Assembly: GCF_000143415.4 (NCBI RefSeq)
Contig: NW_003314321.1
Span: 1,000,736 to 1,064,735, forward strand
Length of the DNA stretch: 64,000 nucleotides
Source of the DNA: Selaginella moellendorffii
Lineage: Eukaryota > Streptophyta > Lycopodiopsida > Selaginellales > Selaginellaceae
Direction of reading: 5' to 3'
Shown: positions 54,010-64,000 of the stretch, piece by piece
Layout: each line of letters begins with the position of its first letter
Numbering within the stretch: the first letter of the stretch is position 1
Position numbers and translations under genes: made by a program
The notes under the pieces: generated by a model
Database searches by the model: none
Seen by the model: only the letters and a program-made list of their open reading frames with translations
Told to the model about the DNA's origin: nothing

Positions 54010-54789
54010 TTACTGCACAATTTCTCGCTCTTCGTCCAATTTCATGATTTTTGCAGGAGGCACTGGCATGCAGCTGCAAGCCTCACGGAGCTTTCCCTCA
54101 TTTGTCAATCCTAGCGCCTCTGCCGAAGGATTACCCTGCTGATCATCGCCTGGAAGAGCCTGAGGAACACCTCTTCTCGAACCAACAATTGATCTCCAGA
54201 GCTCCATGCCTGAGACTTCTTCCCTTTCAGAACCACCTTCTAGAACTGGCTTGACAGGCTTTGCAGCAGCCTTTCCCAGCGCCTTGCTAGCATTCCGAGC
54301 CAGCTGAGCAGTTTTAGGAGGAGCTGGGATGTTCGGCAGCACTGTGTTTCCAAAGAGCTTGATTGGCTTAACGGCCAGAGCTCGATCGTGCTGGAGCTGG
54401 CAGTCGATGGAGCAGTAAGTGGTGACACGAACTAATGGCTCATCATCGAAATTGAGGCCGCAGTAACATCCCTTGATCCCACGGGGAGACGGACAGCTCT
54501 TGAGGCGGATAAGATCTTCACCTTTTTTTTTGCTGCCGTCAACATGATCCACATTGTAAAACTGTGCGATATGCTCTCGAACAACCCTGGCTTCTTTATA
54601 GTGCCAGCGTAAGAGTAGAATACGTCCATTATCGCAATTATGATTAAACACTTCTGATTCACAGAGTACTGCACAACAACCAATGCAAAACGCTGACCGA
54701 CGATCTGTGATGGATTGGCCGTGGCAGTGTTTTAAACACTTTGAGAAGAAATCTCTCTGCAAAAACGTCTCTAGCCATTCTGGAACCAT
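54010..54789 (-). CDS. PLATZ zinc-binding transcription factor
   Basis: Plant-specific PLATZ protein that binds A/T-rich DNA and usually represses transcription, including RNA polymerase III-linked genes. Single exon, 259 residues from ATG at 54789. Seen: PEWLETFLQRDFFSKC (PLATZ opening), the Cys/His pattern CLKHCH, FCIGCCAVLC, HNC, then LLLRWHYKEARVVREHIAQF, CYCG and a C-terminal zinc pair YCSIDCQLQ. The tail is basic, Pro/Ala-rich and not conserved. It sits 150 bp downstream of the NUP43 stop, on the same strand. Confidence 0.9.
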   Translation of the reverse strand: MVPEWLETFLQRDFFSKCLKHCHGQSITDRRSAFCIGCCAVLCESEVFNHNCDNGRILLLRWHYKEARVVREHIAQFYNVDHVDGSKKKGEDLIRLKSCPSPRGIKGCYCGLNFDDEPLVRVTTYCSIDCQLQHDRALAVKPIKLFGNTVLPNIPAPPKTAQLARNASKALGKAAAKPVKPVLEGGSEREEVSGMELWRSIVGSRRGVPQALPGDDQQGNPSAEALGLTNEGKLREACSCMPVPPAKIMKLDEEREIVQ

Positions 54790-54940
54790 TGCCCTAAGAT
54801 TTTTTTATTCTATTTGTCCTTTATATATTCAAGTATACCCTTTAATCAGTTAATATACCTTTTAAATAAAAGGTAATGTATCTTATTAAAGGAATATTTG
54901 TTGTTTAGAGCTACATGAAGAACTTCATCGGTATTGATTC

Positions 54941-56212
54941 TCATATTCGTCTCTTCAAAAAAAGAATGCTTTCATGTTCCAAGCCACACACAATGTCCTG
55001 CATCAATAAATCATATAAACTAGTAAGCTTGTCTCGAGAAATTCACGCCTTACCTTTCCATTCTCGCAATCAACATCGAAAGAATTGATGGCGCAAGGCT
55101 CCGCGAGAAGCTCGGTAACATTGCCTGCACCAAGGATTTTTAAGCAAAGGCTTGCACGACAGAAAAAACGCTTACCTCCTTCAATGGTGGCTAGAACACC
55201 ATCTTCCGAGCAAAACATAACTGGAGGGACCTTGCCAGAGTCCGACGAAGACGAAATCGTAGACGCATGGTCGTACTTGACTTCCCAGACCTCGCTCTCT
55301 ACAATCGCCGATTTACTCGCAGAAACACCCGCTAGCTTCACGGCATCTCTTTGCCATCGAAGGTCCCAAGCGAAGATGGATCCTCCAGAGCCTCCGACCT
55401 TGACAATAAGAACTATTAAGGATCCAGAAAAAAATGAAACAAAACAAGCTAACACACCACGCAGAGATGCTTCCGAGAGGGATGGACGTCCAGAGAGTGA
55501 ACGAATCCCGGTGAAGAACCGTCCCTGTGAAGCGAAAGTTTATAAGCGAAGGAAGGCAATGAGAGCTTTAGATCCCCCACCATTTCAAGCGGCATTGCGA
55601 GACAGGTCCACCCGGTTTACGAAGATCCCACCACTGCAATGGAGCTCCCACTCCGGCGGTCACGAACTCCATAGACGAAGCCCAATGCGCGGCAGAGAAG
55701 GAGATATGGCCATGACTGTCGTGAACACGCTTGGGAAGAAGCTCGGACTCGGAGATTTTCACTACGCTAATCTTTCCATCCTCCCCCACGGCCAAGCAGT
55801 CCCCGGAATCGTCCAGGACGTCCACAGCGCAGACGCTAGCCTCGTGCAAACCGGAAAGAACGAGAGGCTCCTTGTCTAGAAGCTCCGACGTAGTCACTTG
55901 CACGGCATCCACTGGTACCACTGTCACGGACCCCTCGATGCTGCCCGCCACCGCAAGGAAATTCTCCCCTTGCAATGCAGCGGTGGCGAGGGCCGAGACT
56001 CGTCCGGGCAGCTCCCACTCGCCTCGCAAATCCAGCCATGGCCTTCCCTCGGTGGAATCTTTGCTGCCCAGGGCATTAAGCTCTAGGCTAGGCTTGCCTG
56101 TCTCTGGATCAAACAGGGTTGACACCAGCATTCGGTCCCAGGCCGCCGCCGACGATGGCAGCCATCGCACCGAACCCACCGCGCGTCCCTGGGGAAGCCT
56201 CCATGACGCCAT
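54941..56212 (-). CDS. NUP43: Nucleoporin NUP43 (WD40)
   Basis: Component of the NUP107-160 (Y) subcomplex of the nuclear pore. Exons (minus): 56212-55581, 55524-55458, 55398-55176, 55124-55054, 54997-54941, 349 residues, all GT-AG. Seen: WRLPQGRAVGSVRWLPS at the start, FVTAGVGAPLQWWDLRKPGG, SPGFVHSLDVHPSRKHLCV, GGSGGSIFAWDLRW, ESEVWEVKYD, PVMFCSEDGVLATIE, and ELLAEPCAINSFDVD near the end. The order and length match plant NUP43. ATG at 56212 is the first methionine of the frame. Confidence 0.92.
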
Positions 56213-57850
56213 ACCCTAATTAAACCCTAGCTAGTGTATATTCCTCATTTCAACATTTAAGCTGTGGCGGGAATCTAATATCCTAAAAAAAAACTATTAT
56301 ATATAATTATTACTATATAGTTTACTTTAAGTTTATTTAGATTTATTAATTATTTTTAAATCTTATATAACATTTTACTTTTGGAAACAATACTTATCAT
56401 TTGTTAAATAATAACAAAAAATTACTTGTTCAAAAGTATTTAGCAGATAGTCTTTTTTAGGTGGGATGTAAATTCATTCTATGTCATTAGTGATAAGTTT
56501 TATTTATTAATAATATACATTTTCAATCCATTTGTAAAATGAAATAACTTTACATCATCACTGTTAAAGCTTAGTAAACCTAGTGATTAATAAATGGTTT
56601 TATATATTTAAAAGCCTTTTCCATATAAAACTTATTGTACATTGGTCTTTATAAAAATAATAATTAACATGTTTTCTTGTAAAATTCCTATATTCCATAA
56701 ACATCACTTTCAAATTGAAGTGCTAGAATGTGAATTGCATCCATCCATTGTGAATTATATGGTATAATGCACATTATATTAATATAGTTGCTGATTATAA
56801 ACATCACTACTAGAATAAATTGGTAAGCATTACATTTCCTTTCAACCCTTTTGTATTTTTCATGTTGATTGCATTTTTGAGGAGATTTTTTGGCAATGGT
56901 GATGAAACTCCACAATTTTATCTCAATTGAGAAAAACTTTATTTGATTCTTGAAAAATAACACATATCCCAATTGTTGCCTAGCCATATAGGCATATGAC
57001 AACAATACCAATTCCAAGTTTATTGGCATTTCAACTTTAGTGGATGAAGTTATGTTGTGCCATGATTTACATAAACTTAATTCATTGTACTTTTAAAAGA
57101 TTCATAAATTATTAATTCAAACCCCTTAATTTTAGTAAGTATTTAATGCACTATATCTAAAAGACAAAGATTTTAAGTGTTTAATGGATTATTTATACAA
57201 TAGGTTCATCAGATGTTTAACTCTTAACTTTGCTATATAAGATATTCCTAAAATGGTCATTAATAAATATCATGTGGCTAAGAAGTAGTATGTTCGTGTT
57301 GAATGTCAAATATATCAATGAACAAAACTTGTAAGTTTCAACTTTCATCTTCTAGTGGTGTATATGAAATTGCCATATTAGTAAACAGGTTAGGTAGGTT
57401 TAGAGTAACACTCTATCATTTAATCCTTAAAAGTAAGCTTCCTCTTCAAGCACAAGAAACCACAGTTCAGAGGAATTTAGGAACAGGGACTCAAAGGCCT
57501 GAGTGAGTAGAGAGAGTTAGATTAGATATTCTATGGTCTCAGCGCACTCAGTAACTCCTTTCCTAGATTTTTATTTTGAAATAGCAATTAAAATAATATG
57601 TTTGCATTAAAATTAATACAAGATATTCTTGGGAGTAATGTTTAGAATATAGATATTAATCACATATGAAAATATATGATTTTAAGATCTAGAATCATTA
57701 TTATAAAAACTAAAACCTTAGTGGTGAAGATACCTTTTAATAAATGTATTTGCTGCTATGCTCCTTTCAAAACACTATTCGTGGGAAAAAAGTTGATGTA
57801 GAAAAGAAAGAATATTCTATTGTCTGACAAAACGTGTTATATTCCTACGA
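56213..57850. other. AT-rich spacer between NUP43 and fibrillin
   Basis: About 1.6 kb of AT-rich sequence on both sides of 57000. No gene, RNA or ordered repeat recognised. Confidence 0.5.
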
Positions 57851-57922
57851 TTGGACAGAGTAACCACGAGGGTTTTCAGATACGTGGCATTGAAAGAACC
57901 ATTCGGTTTGATCACACAGATC

Positions 57923-59212
57923 ATGGCGGCGATCTCTTCCGAGGCGTTCCCGAGGCTCGGCGTTGCGAACGCATGCCCATCGCCGTCCCGCGAGCGCGCC
58001 AGCGCGCATTTCCTCCACAGCGGCCCCTCCATCAGGTCAATTGCCACTGCTACTAGGTTGTCTCTGGGTGCCAGGCACAGATTGCAGGCTTTGGCGTCGG
58101 ATGGGAACGACGAATGGGGCGAGGGTGCCGCTGAGAAGAAGGGTGCCGCGAGCAAGGCAGGGAATGGAGTAGGAACTGCGGTGGCCGACGAGAAAGAGAA
58201 GGATGGCGATACAGAGGGGCTTAAGAAGGCGCTGCTGGATTCTTTGTATGGAACAGAGCGAGGTCTTAAAGCTAGCAGCGAGACTAGAGCCGAGGTGAAT
58301 GAGCTCATCACTCAGCTAGAAGCTAAGAATCCAACTCCAGCTCCGACCGAAGCATTGGCCGTGCTCAATGGCAAATGGATCCTCGCGTAAGTCCTTTCAG
58401 TTCTTCCTCTTTTCTCTCTCTCTTTGCTCTTGCTTCTTGGTCGACTAAGATTTCATCTCATTCTAGATACACTTCTTTCTCGGAGCTCTTTCCTCTCTTA
58501 GCAGCGGGAACTTTGCCGCTGGTAAAAGTTGGAGAGATCTCCCAGACTGTTGATTCCAACGCACTGACAGTCCAAAATTCTGTGAGTTTTGTGGGTCCTT
58601 TGGCAACCACATCGTTTAGCGCATCAGCTTCGTTCGAAGTCAGGAGTCCAAAGCGCGTGCAAGTAAGATCATTGTTTCTTAGTGTTCGTGATTTGTCTGG
58701 TTTGGTTAGACCTTGACGAGCAACAGAGATACACTTCTGCTTGGGAAGCCACTCAGCAGAAGCCACAATAGATTGCTCAAGAGAGAGTGTAGCGTTTAGA
58801 AGCTATAACTAGCTTAGAAAACTTGGAGCCTGGTTTTCTTCTACGCTGCATACATGCTTCCTAGCTAACAAGTTCTTCCTCTTTAACGCAGATTAAATTC
58901 GAGGAAGGAGTGATTGGAACACCGCAGCTCACAGATTCCGTTGAACTCCCCGACACCGTGGACTTCATGGGACGTAAAATCGATCTCACACCAGCTCAAA
59001 ACGCTCTTCGTCCCCTGCAAGACGCTGCGAACTCGGTGGCGCGCACACTCTCAGGTCAGCCACCTCTTAAGTTTTCGATACCAGGCAACAAAGCCCAGTC
59101 GTGGCTGCTCACCACTTACTTGGACGAGGACCTGCGAATCTCCCGTGGCGATGGAGGGGGTGTCTTCTTGCTCGTCAAGGAAGGCAGCCCCTTGATACCA
59201 TCGTCGTGGTAA
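57923..59212 (+). CDS. Plastid fibrillin (plastid-lipid-associated protein)
   Basis: Fibrillin/PAP lipocalin-like protein of plastoglobules and thylakoids. Exons: 57923-58386, 58467-58662, 58892-59212, 326 residues. ATG at 57923 ([13 protein letters not shown]) begins a Ser/Arg/Ala-rich transit-peptide-like leader, then an acidic linker. The PAP domain follows: [80 protein letters not shown] and the C-terminal [16 protein letters not shown]. The upstream in-frame ATG at 57851 would add 24 residues not typical of transit peptides. The layout resembles FBN1/FBN2. Confidence 0.93.
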
Positions 59213-59353
59213 TTTTTTCTACTCAAAAGCTTACAATCAATATAAGGTTTTGGTTTCAGAGAGAACAGAAGAGTTGCTTTTCCTTCCAAGAGGTACTAGA
59301 CAGTTTTTCCTCTCGGCACTGAAAGCTCCTCGCTGATCGTCTAGCTCGACTGA

Positions 59354-61063
59354 TCAGTCCTCTGCCGGGTACCGATCTTGATTATAGGAAGGAAGAGCTG
59401 GAGGATCCTCGTCTGGAACGAACCTCTTCCAATACCAGTGCCTCCTCCAAACGCTGGTCATCTCCTCGATGGGAACACTCTTGGTCTCGGGAAGAAAGAA
59501 GTAGACGAAGAGGGACATGACCAACACCCAAGCTGCGAAGAACAAGAAGATCCCGTACGTCATGTGGCATAGCATTGTGAGGAAAGCTTGCGCAATGACG
59601 AAGGTGAAGAGGAAGTTGACAGCCACATTGATTCCCTGGCCGACGGACCGCGTCTCCAGTGTGAAGATCTCGCTGGGAATGAGCCATCCCAGCGGCCCCC
59701 ATGACCATGCAAAGGATGAGACGTAGATGCAAATCACGATCACGACGATCACGGCAAAAGGTTTGGACAACGGTGTAATGATCGCAAAGATCAACCCAAT
59801 CGCCACCTATGATCGTGCAAAGAGTTTTAGTCGATCGATCAAGAGAGAAAAACAATCAATCCATCTCTCACCTGGGTGAAGAACATTTGGACTCCAGCTT
59901 CCAGGAAGAGCGCGCGGCGGCCCCACTTATCAACGAAGGTGATAGCGACGAGCGTGGCCATGACGTTCACAGCGCCAGTGATCACGGCTGAGTAGAGCGA
60001 CGCATCGGTGCCAAATCCAAGCTTCTGGAAGAGCACCGGGGCGTAGAACATGATCGCATTGATCCCCGTGAACTGCTGGAAGAATGGGATCATGGTCGCC
60101 ATGACGAGCTGGGGGCGATTCTTTCTCTGGAAGATGGCCTTGAAAGGGTTTGTCACTGCGAGCTCGCTTGCCTCTTTGATATCTTCGTACTCGGCATCCA
60201 CCTCCTCGGTCCCGCGGATCTTCGTGAGGAGGCGGCGAGCCTCCTCGTAACGCCCACGCTCGATCAAACTATTTGGAGTCTCGGGCAAGAAAAATCCGCC
60301 CATGGTCATGAGGATGGCTGGTACTCCGGCGAGACCAAGGGAGAGGCGCCAGCCCCAATCCTGGATTTGGAGGGAGCCATAGTTGATGAGACTCGCGCAG
60401 AGGATCCCCATAGTGATGGCGAGCTGAAACATGATGTTGAGCGCTCCCCGGATCTTTGCCGGCGCCATCTCTGATAGATAGAGCGGCACTGCCTGGACAG
60501 AGCATTCGAGGAATCAAATCTTTTTTTCTTGCGAACCGATCATCCACTCACCTGATTGCCAAAGCCAAGGCCGATGCCATGCATGATTCGTCCCAAGATG
60601 AGCATGGCTAGATTTTGAGCGGCACCACTGAGCACGGCACCGACGAGGGAACAGAGGCCTCCACAGAGGATCGATAGCCGCCGCCCATAAATCTTCGTGA
60701 CGTGAGAGGCCAGCAAGCTGGCCGTGATGCCCGCGAGATAGAGCGAGGACGTGAAGATGGTGAGTCGCTGATCGTCATTCTGGCAGTAGTAGAATGGAGA
60801 GTCGTCGTCACGGCTGTGGAAATTGAATTTCTTCAAGAATGCGGGCATGGATGTCATACCACCTGTGATCAAACGAAGGAAATTCGCGATAGATCGATGA
60901 CAAATCTGGTCTTGCCTGAGATTCCCACTTCGTAGCCAAAGATCAAGCCTCCACACGAGGCCACAATGCAAGCGAGGATCACGTAAGACGTTGTCCGTCC
61001 CTTGTAGAGCTGGGCTCTCAAGCCGCCGCCATTCGCCACTCCACGAATTTTCCTTCCGGCCAT
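59354..61063 (-). CDS. STP-type monosaccharide/H+ symporter (copy A)
   Basis: Plasma-membrane sugar-proton symporter of the STP family (major facilitator). Exons (minus): 61063-60916, 60862-60552, 60492-59872, 59806-59354, 510 residues. Seen: [11 protein letters not shown] (first helix), [19 protein letters not shown] (inter-helix GRR), [18 protein letters not shown], a [11 protein letters not shown] sugar-transporter motif, [32 protein letters not shown] and [11 protein letters not shown]. Twelve helices can be counted. The first intron uses a GC donor, while the same intron in the neighbouring copy uses GT. It is the first of a tandem array. Confidence 0.93.
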
Positions 61064-61271
61064 AGATTCCAAAGAGGGATCTCCCAGCTCGATCGATCGG
61101 CGGCTTGATCATGGCACTAGTCTTCGCGTAGAATTGAATGCGTCTTTGTCTCGCCGTGACCACGGCGGCGAATTCTTGAGTGTTGGTCTTGGCCGTAAAG
61201 TTGAGAGTGATAGATTTTTACATTTTTTGGTCTTCATCCTACTTAGTTCTATAGTTCTTGCTCAATGAGCT

Positions 61272-63043
61272 TTAGTTTGTCATCTCTACGCCCATCTTGC
61301 TTTCATCATCCTGCTTGTATGGGATAACCGGAGGATCTTGGTCCGGGACAATCCTCCTCCAAAACCAGTGCTTTCTCCACACACCCATCATCTCCTCGAT
61401 TGGAACGTTCTTGGTCTCGGGTATGAACCAGAAGACGAAGACTGACATGATCGCCACCCAGGCCGCGAAGAACAGGAAGATCCCGAACTTCATATGGCAC
61501 ATCATGCTGAGGAACGCCTGCGCGATGACGAAGGTGAAGAAGAGATTAACTGCCACCGTGATCGCTTGCCCGGCCGATCGCGTCTCCAGTGGGAAAATCT
61601 CGCTGGGAACAAGCCAGCCCAAGGGTCCCCAAGACCAGGCAAAGGCAGAGACGTAGCAGCATATCACGATCACGACGATCACAGCGTAAACTTTGTCCAG
61701 CTCCTTGGTTCCTCCAAACTTGACGCCCAAGATCACCGCCACCACCACCTATGGATTTAGAATGGAAGAGTGAGAACTTCGATCTAGAGAAGAATGCTGC
61801 TTACCTGTGAGACGAACATTTGGACTCCAGCTTGCAAGAAGAAGAAGCGGCGGCCCAACCGATCGACAAGCGCGATCGAGACGAGGGTAGCCACGACATT
61901 GACAGCGCCGGTGATCACGGCCGAGTAGAGCGATGCGTCGCTGCCAAATCCGATCGTCTGGAAGAGGACCGGGGCATAGAACATGATAGCGTTGATCCCC
62001 GTGAACTGCTGGAAGAATGGGATTAACGTCGCCAAGATGAGCTGGGGACGACTCCTCCGCTCGAAAATATTCTTCAAGGGGCTAGCGATGGCAGCCGCGA
62101 GATCGCTCGCCTCTTTGATATCTTCATACTCGGCATCCACTTCCTCGGTGCCGCGGATCTTGACGAGGAGGCGGCGGCCTTCGTCGCAGCGTCCACGTTC
62201 GATCAAACTGTTTGGAGTCTCGGGCAAGAAAAGACCACCCACGCTCATGAGAATGGCTGGTACTCCGGCGAGACCAAGCGAGAGGCGCCATCCCCAGCCA
62301 GGAATCTTAGCGGTGCCATAGTTGATAAGATTCGCGCACAGGATTCCAATCGTGATGGCGAGCTGGAACATGATGTTTAGAGCGCCACGGATCTTCGCCG
62401 GTGCCATCTCTGAGAGATAGACTGGCACTGCCTGGAAAAGAAAGAAAGAAGGATATGATCAAAACGTTGTCTTTGGTGGTTGTATATGATCCATCGGTTA
62501 CCTGGTTGCCAAAACCCACGCCAACACCCAGCATGATCCGGCCTAGGATGAGCATGACCAGATTGGCGGCAGCGCCATTGAGCACTGCGCCAACCAAGAA
62601 GCTGAGACCTCCGCAAATGATGGATGGGCGGCGTCCATACTTCTTGGTGACATGCGAGGCGAGGAAGCTCGCAACCAGGCCCGCGAGATAGAGCGAGGAT
62701 GTGAAGGCCTGGAGCTTCTGGTTGTCATACTTGCAGTAATCGGAATCGCCATTGGCGGCAAGGTCCTTGTGCCTCTTGACACCCGGGAAGAACTTCTCCA
62801 GGAAATCGTCCATGGACGTCACACCACCTGGATGGATCATACGAGCAAAGTTTAGAGCCGGAGAGGACGAGAAAACCACCATGATGATCGCGCAAACTTA
62901 CCTGAGATGCCCACATCGTAGCCAAAGATCAAGCCTCCGCTGGCAGCCACAATGCACGCCAAGATCACATACTTGGTCGTGTGGCCGCGGTAGAGATCCG
63001 CCCTCGCGCTGCCACCGCTCGCGACTCCACCGCCTACCGCCAT
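61272..63043 (-). CDS. STP-type monosaccharide/H+ symporter (copy B)
   Basis: Exons (minus): 63043-62902, 62827-62502, 62431-61805, 61748-61272, 523 residues, with the same four-exon layout as copy A and C. Motifs: [115 protein letters not shown]. Unlike copy A it keeps FPLETRSAG and a longer first loop. It is likely an active transporter; sugar preference cannot be read from the sequence. Confidence 0.94.
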
Positions 63044-63397
63044 GGATCAATCGAAAAATGCTTGGACTTCCAAGAGAAGACGGAGAGACGAGAGCAAAGC
63101 TAGGTTATTGAATGATCGGCAGTGGAAAAGCTGGCCATTTATATCTGAATTCCATGGATTTGGATAGGATCACATCCACATTAAGGCTGAGATTTTTTTA
63201 GAAGCTGGACATATCCGTTGACACGACTCGCGTGATTCGTACGAACGAATCAGCATCTTTGCGTGGGTCAGCGAACCACGTTGACTTGGGCGAGAAATAT
63301 TTTCATATCAATGTCGTCGCCACTCCCGCCACCTTTTTCTGTTGATAGACCCTTGTACGAAACAGCATAAGATATTACACAAGATAGCAGTAACATT
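63044..63397. promoter_or_regulatory. Promoter region of STP copy B
   Basis: Spacer between copies B and C, holding the minus-strand promoter of copy B. Nothing further recognised. Confidence 0.35.
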
Positions 63398-64000
63398 TTA
63401 ACTCGTTCCGTCGTCACGATCTTTGTCTTTGGGCTTGATCGTCTCTAGCGGTTGAACAGGCTGAGGAGCCAAGCTAGATCCGCCCACAAATTTGCTCCAA
63501 AACCAGTGCCTCCTCCACGCATGAATCATCTCCTCGATGGGAACATTCTTGGTCTCGGGCAGCAAGAAGTAGATGAAGATGGTCATGACGGTCACCAGCG
63601 CCGCGAAGAGCAGGAAGATTCCATACTTGAGATGGCAGAGCAGCCACAAAAACGCCTGCGCGATCAGAAACGTGAACAAGAGATTGACCGACACCGTGAT
63701 GCTCTGCCCCGCTGATCGCGTCTCGAGCGGGAAAATCTCGCTGGGGACGAGCCATCCAAGCGGCCCCCACGACCACCCAAACGCCGCCACAAACGTGCAA
63801 ATGAGCGTCACTACTGTGACGGAGTAGGGCTTGGACAGCTGCTTGGATCCCCCGAATTTCTCCTTCAAGATCACGCCAATGGTCGTCTGCCAAGGAACCA
63901 CAACCACGATGATCATCCAAGTTAAAATTTAGGGTTCTTGAGCAACTTACCTGGCAGACGATCATTTGAATGCCGCCTTCCAGGAAGAGGAATCTGCGAC
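63398..64000 (-). CDS. STP-type monosaccharide/H+ symporter (copy C), 3' part
   Basis: Exons visible: 64000-63951 (cut by the window) and 63886-63398. Joined they read from the end of a [14 protein letters not shown] helix into [44 protein letters not shown] and [15 protein letters not shown], with a Lys/Asp-rich tail ending DRDDGTS. The last intron is at the same place as in copies A and B. The 5' three quarters of the gene lie beyond 64000. Confidence 0.9.

Overview
This is nuclear DNA of a land plant. The evidence is plastid-type genes (fibrillin, Rubisco-type lysine methyltransferase, STN-like kinase), PLATZ and NIGT1/HHO transcription factors, DUF674, a DYW-type PPR protein, a plant-type U2 snRNA promoter, and sugar transporters. 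Introns are very short (mostly 46-70 nt, almost all GT-AG) and genes are compact, separated by AT-rich spacers. Together with PPR-DYW genes, Crinkler-like NTPases and Penelope-like fragments, this points to a lycophyte such as Selaginella. The species is an inference. All exon models were built by eye from splice signals and reading frame.

Layout: 0-3 kb holds the 3' part of an STN7/STN8-like kinase (+), a tRNA-Ala(AGC) and a DUF674 gene (+). 3-8.7 kb holds an archaeal-type P-loop ATPase gene (-) and a decayed Ty3/gypsy chromovirus (-). 8.7-10.4 kb is a six-exon CDC20 (-). 10.4-13.9 kb holds unrecognised small ORFs, a LINE relic and a tRNA-derived SINE. 13.9-23.1 kb holds a long PPR gene (+) and an 11-exon HECT E3 ligase (+). 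23.1-26.5 kb holds a PPR gene (-), CYP21-4-like cyclophilin (+) and U2 snRNA (+). 27-29.1 kb is an LSMT-like SET methyltransferase (+), then about 3 kb of AT-rich spacer. 32-34.7 kb is a Crinkler-like NTPase (-) with a predicted membrane anchor and coiled coil. 35-38.2 kb holds a Penelope-like reverse transcriptase relic, a telomere-like motif and a shrunken inverted copy of the PPR/HECT locus. 38.2-40.3 kb is a full PPR-DYW editing factor (+), whose 3' end recurs, decayed, at 46 and 48 kb. 42.8-44.3 kb is a GMC oxidoreductase pseudogene (-). 48.8-50.2 kb is NIGT1/HHO (-). 51-52.5 kb is a decayed nuclease-kinase gene (-). 54-56.2 kb holds PLATZ and NUP43 (-). 57.9-59.2 kb is a fibrillin (+). 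59.3-64 kb is a tandem array of three STP sugar transporters (-), the last cut by the window edge.

Most genes are independent housekeeping genes: chromosome segregation (CDC20), nuclear pore (NUP43), ubiquitin ligation (UPL), splicing (U2) and organelle RNA editing (PPRs). Three plastid-linked genes (STN-like, LSMT-like, fibrillin) are scattered through the window. The most unusual content is a set of conflict-type proteins: the archaeal-type ATPase, the Crinkler-like NTPase and the nuclease-kinase gene. They sit among relics of at least four classes of transposable element and several local duplications.
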